Both the position numbers and the translations under genes were made by a program. A stretch of DNA of 7,736 bases from an uncultured Burkholderiales bacterium (GTDB taxonomy: Bacteria > Pseudomonadota > Gammaproteobacteria > Burkholderiales > Burkholderiaceae_C), in assembly GCA_903871865.1 (NCBI GenBank), contig CAIQIL010000646.1, forward strand, positions 1-7,736, given 5' to 3'. Shown piece by piece: positions 5,984 to 7,736 of this stretch. Below the pieces are notes generated by a model, which was given only the letters and a program-made list of their open reading frames with translations, was not told the origin of the DNA and ran no database searches. How positions within the stretch are numbered: the first letter of the stretch is position 1; every line of letters starts with the position of its first letter.

Positions 5984-7498
5984 ATGGCCCAAGACAACAT
6001 CAGCATGGCGCTGTTTTGCGACTTCGAGAACGGTGCCCTCGGCGTGCGCGATGCCAACTACGACAAGTTCGACATCAAGCGCGTGCTGGAGCGACTGCTG
6101 CTCAAGGGCAGCATCGTCGTCAAGAAAGCCTACTGCGACTGGGAGCGCTACAAGGGCTTCAAGGCCCCCATGCACGAGGCCAACTTCGAGCTCATCGAGA
6201 TCCCGCACGTGCGCCAGTCGGGCAAGAACTCGGCCGACATCCGCCTGGTGGTCGATGCCCTGGACCTCTGCTACACCAAGTCCCACGTCAACACCTTCGT
6301 GATCATCTCGGGCGACTCAGACTTCTCGCCGCTGGTCTCGAAGCTGCGCGAAAACGCCAAGCACGTCATCGGCGTGGGCGTGAAGCAATCCACCTCCGAC
6401 CTGCTGATCGCCAACTGCGACGAATTCATCTTCTACGACGACCTGGTGCGCGAAAGCCAGCGCCAGGCGGCACGCCGCAATGGCGGACAAACCCCTGCCG
6501 GCCGCGATGCCGCCCCGCAGCCGCGCCGCAGCCCCGAAGAAGAAAAGCGCCGCCGCGAAGAGATGGACGCACGCCGCCTCAAGGCCGTGGAGATGGCCGC
6601 CGAGACCTACGAGGCGCTGGTCACCGACCGCGACGACGGGGGCCGCATCTGGGCCTCGGTGCTGAAAGAAGCCATCAAGCGCCGCAACCCGGGCTTCAGC
6701 GAGTCTTACTACGGCTTTCGCACCTTCGGCAACCTGCTGGAAGAAGCGCAAGGCCGCGGCCTGCTGGACTTCGGCCGCGACGAGAAGTCGGGCACCTGGG
6801 TGGCACGCGGCACGGGCGTGCCCAGCACGGGCGCCCTGGTGCGTGGCGACGGCGGCACCGCGATGGCGGACCTGGGCCACAAGGACGACGAGCTGCGCCC
6901 CACCCTGCGTGACGAGCCCGAGGACGAGGCCGATGTCAGCGGCGCGGTCTTCACCAGCGTGACGGTGATGCCGGCAGCCGGTGTGGCGCCGGTGGACGCC
7001 GAGGCCTTGGCCGCCGAGCAAGCACCCGACGAAGGCGGCGCACGGCGACGCAGCCGCGGCGGCCGCGGACGCACACGGACGGGACGCGAAGCTGGTCGTG
7101 ACAGTGGCCGCGAAGGTGGCCGTGAAGGTGGCCGTGACAGTGCCCGCGACACCGCGGCCCGCGAAGCAGGCCACGGCGACAACCGCCAGGTGGGACGTCA
7201 GCGGCCAGGCCCATCCGGCTTCGACGAGCGTGCAGCGGCCGAGCCGGTGCGCGTGGCCGAGCCTGCGCCCGCCGCTGCACTGGCACCCGCATCCAAGCCA
7301 GCCGCCGTGGAGGCGCCCTCGGCACCGGCCCGCAAGCGGGCCCCGCGCAAGACAGCCAACGCTGCCCCTGCGGACAAGCCCAATGTGGTCACCCCCGCGG
7401 TCACCCCCGCTGCGGCCAAGGACGCCAAGCCTGCCGCCAAGAAGGCGCCTGCACGTCCCCGCGCCAAGCCCAAGGCCGCCGCGAAGAAGGCAGACTGA
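5984..7498 (+). CDS. NYN domain (LabA/DUF88-like) and OST-HTH/LOTUS protein with low-complexity basic tail
   Basis: A 504-residue predicted cytosolic RNA-binding protein, possibly an RNase. The NYN (PIN-like) domain spans about 6-155, with acidic residues expected at the metal site: D13 and N16 (CDFENG), D84 (NSADIRLVVDAL), D111 and D113 (ISGDSDFSPL). A charged linker (about 158-200, SPEEEKRRREEMDARRLK) probably forms a helix. An OST-HTH/LOTUS-like winged helix follows at about 207-275 (YEALVTDRDDGGRIW, RTFGNLLEEA, GLLDF, GTWVAR), a domain associated with RNA binding. From about 280 the protein is low complexity: an acidic stretch (301-317), an Arg/Gly-rich region with 4-residue repeats (354-390), then an Ala/Pro/Lys tail (about 420-504) ending in KKAPARPRAKPKAAAKKAD, like histone H1-type bacterial tails. 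The ATG at 5984 directly precedes the NYN domain; the Shine-Dalgarno (CGGA) is weak and the upstream open frame shows no domain. Nuclease activity and target are unproven. Confidence 0.9.
   Translation: MAQDNISMALFCDFENGALGVRDANYDKFDIKRVLERLLLKGSIVVKKAYCDWERYKGFKAPMHEANFELIEIPHVRQSGKNSADIRLVVDALDLCYTKSHVNTFVIISGDSDFSPLVSKLRENAKHVIGVGVKQSTSDLLIANCDEFIFYDDLVRESQRQAARRNGGQTPAGRDAAPQPRRSPEEEKRRREEMDARRLKAVEMAAETYEALVTDRDDGGRIWASVLKEAIKRRNPGFSESYYGFRTFGNLLEEAQGRGLLDFGRDEKSGTWVARGTGVPSTGALVRGDGGTAMADLGHKDDELRPTLRDEPEDEADVSGAVFTSVTVMPAAGVAPVDAEALAAEQAPDEGGARRRSRGGRGRTRTGREAGRDSGREGGREGGRDSARDTAAREAGHGDNRQVGRQRPGPSGFDERAAAEPVRVAEPAPAAALAPASKPAAVEAPSAPARKRAPRKTANAAPADKPNVVTPAVTPAAAKDAKPAAKKAPARPRAKPKAAAKKAD
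7082..7153 (+). repeat. 12-bp tandem repeat coding for G-R-(D/E)-X units
   Basis: Six consecutive 12-bp units in the tail of the NYN/OST-HTH gene encode GREA, GRDS, GREG, GREG, GRDS and ARDT (residues 367-390). The middle units are nearly identical in DNA (GGCCGTGAAGGT type), pointing to recent slippage or unit duplication. Every unit is in frame, so gain or loss changes tail length without breaking the gene. Confidence 0.8.
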
Positions 7499-7504
7499 AG
7501 CGAA

Positions 7505-7578
7505 GGCTGAGGCACAGGGCTGGGGCCTGCGGCCCTCCCGCCATCACCTCAGCCATCACCTCAGCCATGACCTCAGCC
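7505..7578. terminator. Inverted repeat with one left arm and three alternative right arms; possible bidirectional terminator
   Basis: GGCTGAGG at 7505-7512 is perfectly complementary to CCTCAGCC at 7547-7554, 7559-7566 and 7571-7578. A second small hairpin, GGGCC-TGC-GGCCC (7523-7535), lies in the loop. The element starts 6 bp after the NYN gene stop and ends just before the XdhC stop on the other strand, as a shared convergent terminator would. No T-tract follows in either direction, so intrinsic termination is uncertain. Confidence 0.4.
7541..7576 (+). repeat. Three tandem 12-bp direct repeats in the convergent spacer
   Basis: CCATCACCTCAG at 7541-7552 and 7553-7564 is exact, and the third copy at 7565-7576 differs by one base (CCATGACCTCAG). 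The following sequence is a decayed partial unit. There are no spacers between the units, so this is a simple minisatellite-like array and not a CRISPR. Confidence 0.85.
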
Positions 7579-7579
7579 C

Positions 7580-7736
7580 TCACTCACCGACCACGCAGCC
7601 AGGCGAGCGCCGCGTGGCACCACCAAGCTCGTCGGCCAAGTCTGAAGCAGGTGAAGCAGGGCGCGGCCGCGTCGCGTCCACGCCGTTCTTCACCGCGGTG
7701 ACCTCGGCCAGGATGGACAGCGCGATCTCCGGCGGC
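7580..7736 (-). CDS. XdhC family protein, C-terminal 51 residues (5' end outside window)
   Basis: Reading the minus strand from the right edge (first full codon 7735-7733) gives 51 residues ending in TGA at 7582-7580. The visible start, PPEIALSILAEVTAVKNG, matches the conserved C-terminal helix of XdhC/CoxI-family proteins, where a Pro-(E/P)-Glu-Ile-Ala-(V/L)-Ser-Ile-hydrophobic-Ala-Glu run is typical. XdhC binds molybdenum cofactor and promotes its sulfuration and insertion into xanthine dehydrogenase-type enzymes. The remaining about 33 residues are Pro/Ala/Arg-rich and unconserved. The NAD(P)-binding-like domain and any CxxC motif lie beyond the window, so whether the partner is xanthine dehydrogenase, CO dehydrogenase-like or an aldehyde oxidase cannot be told. 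It converges with the NYN/OST-HTH gene. Confidence 0.75.
   Translation of the reverse strand, partial: PPEIALSILAEVTAVKNGVDATRPRPASPASDLADELGGATRRSPGCVVGE

Noticed and set aside
4172..6286. Very long open frame on the minus strand (704 codons) across ylqF, the TMEM175-type gene and the start of the NYN gene
   Set aside because: It is antisense to clear genes, rich in Ala/Gly/Arg/His with no recognisable domain, and is explained by G/C bias at third codon positions.
6317..7174. Minus-strand open frame of 285 codons inside the NYN gene
   Set aside because: Antisense shadow with biased Ala/Val/His composition and no domain.
7541..7576. Short direct repeats considered as a CRISPR remnant
   Set aside because: The units are 12 bp and directly adjacent with no spacers; no cas gene is in the window.
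7401..7583. Minus-strand small open frame beginning with repeated M-A-E-V units
   Set aside because: The repeated residues are a reading of the 12-bp repeat, and the rest is antisense to the NYN gene tail.

Overview
The window is GC-rich (roughly two thirds G+C by eye), densely packed and strongly biased to G/C at third codon positions. Together with the gene set (DusC-type dihydrouridine synthase, YlqF-type GTPase, DUF808 protein, HDOD protein, NYN/OST-HTH protein, XdhC), this suggests a betaproteobacterium, most likely order Burkholderiales. That placement is an inference from composition and family memory, not a database result. No mobile element, CRISPR array, rRNA or tRNA gene is visible, and composition is even throughout, so this looks like ordinary chromosomal core or near-core sequence.

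Layout. (1) 1-1114, plus: the C-terminal part of a hybrid sensor histidine kinase (end of DHp, HATPase_c, receiver); its N-terminus lies before the window. It converges with (2) 1132-2085, minus: a DUF808/YedI-type inner-membrane protein with a strong Shine-Dalgarno. (3) 2153-3034, minus: an HDOD signalling protein with a degenerate HD site, 67 bp upstream of and co-directional with the DUF808 gene. A 157-bp divergent region (3035-3191) holds a sigma-28 (FliA)-like promoter candidate reading into the HDOD gene, and an 11-bp palindrome plus a -10-like box reading into (4) dusC, 3192-4223, plus. (5) 4259-5248, plus: a circularly permuted YlqF/RbgA-family GTPase, 35 bp after dusC and probably in the same transcript. 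It meets (6) 5251-5826, minus: a TMEM175-family (DUF1211) channel-like protein, most likely started from TTG. Another 157-bp divergent region leads to (7) 5984-7498, plus: a NYN-OST-HTH protein with a long low-complexity basic tail. An 81-bp convergent spacer with 12-bp direct repeats and an unusual one-to-three inverted repeat separates it from (8) 7580-7736, minus: the last 51 residues of an XdhC-family protein.

The genes fall into small units rather than one pathway: signalling (hybrid kinase, HDOD), RNA and ribosome maturation (dusC, ylqF, perhaps the NYN protein), two membrane proteins of poorly known role, and a molybdoenzyme maturation factor. I found no convincing new multi-gene system. 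The points most worth a second look are the FliA-like promoter on the HDOD gene, the NYN-OST-HTH protein with its repeat tail, and the one-to-three inverted repeat at 7505-7578.
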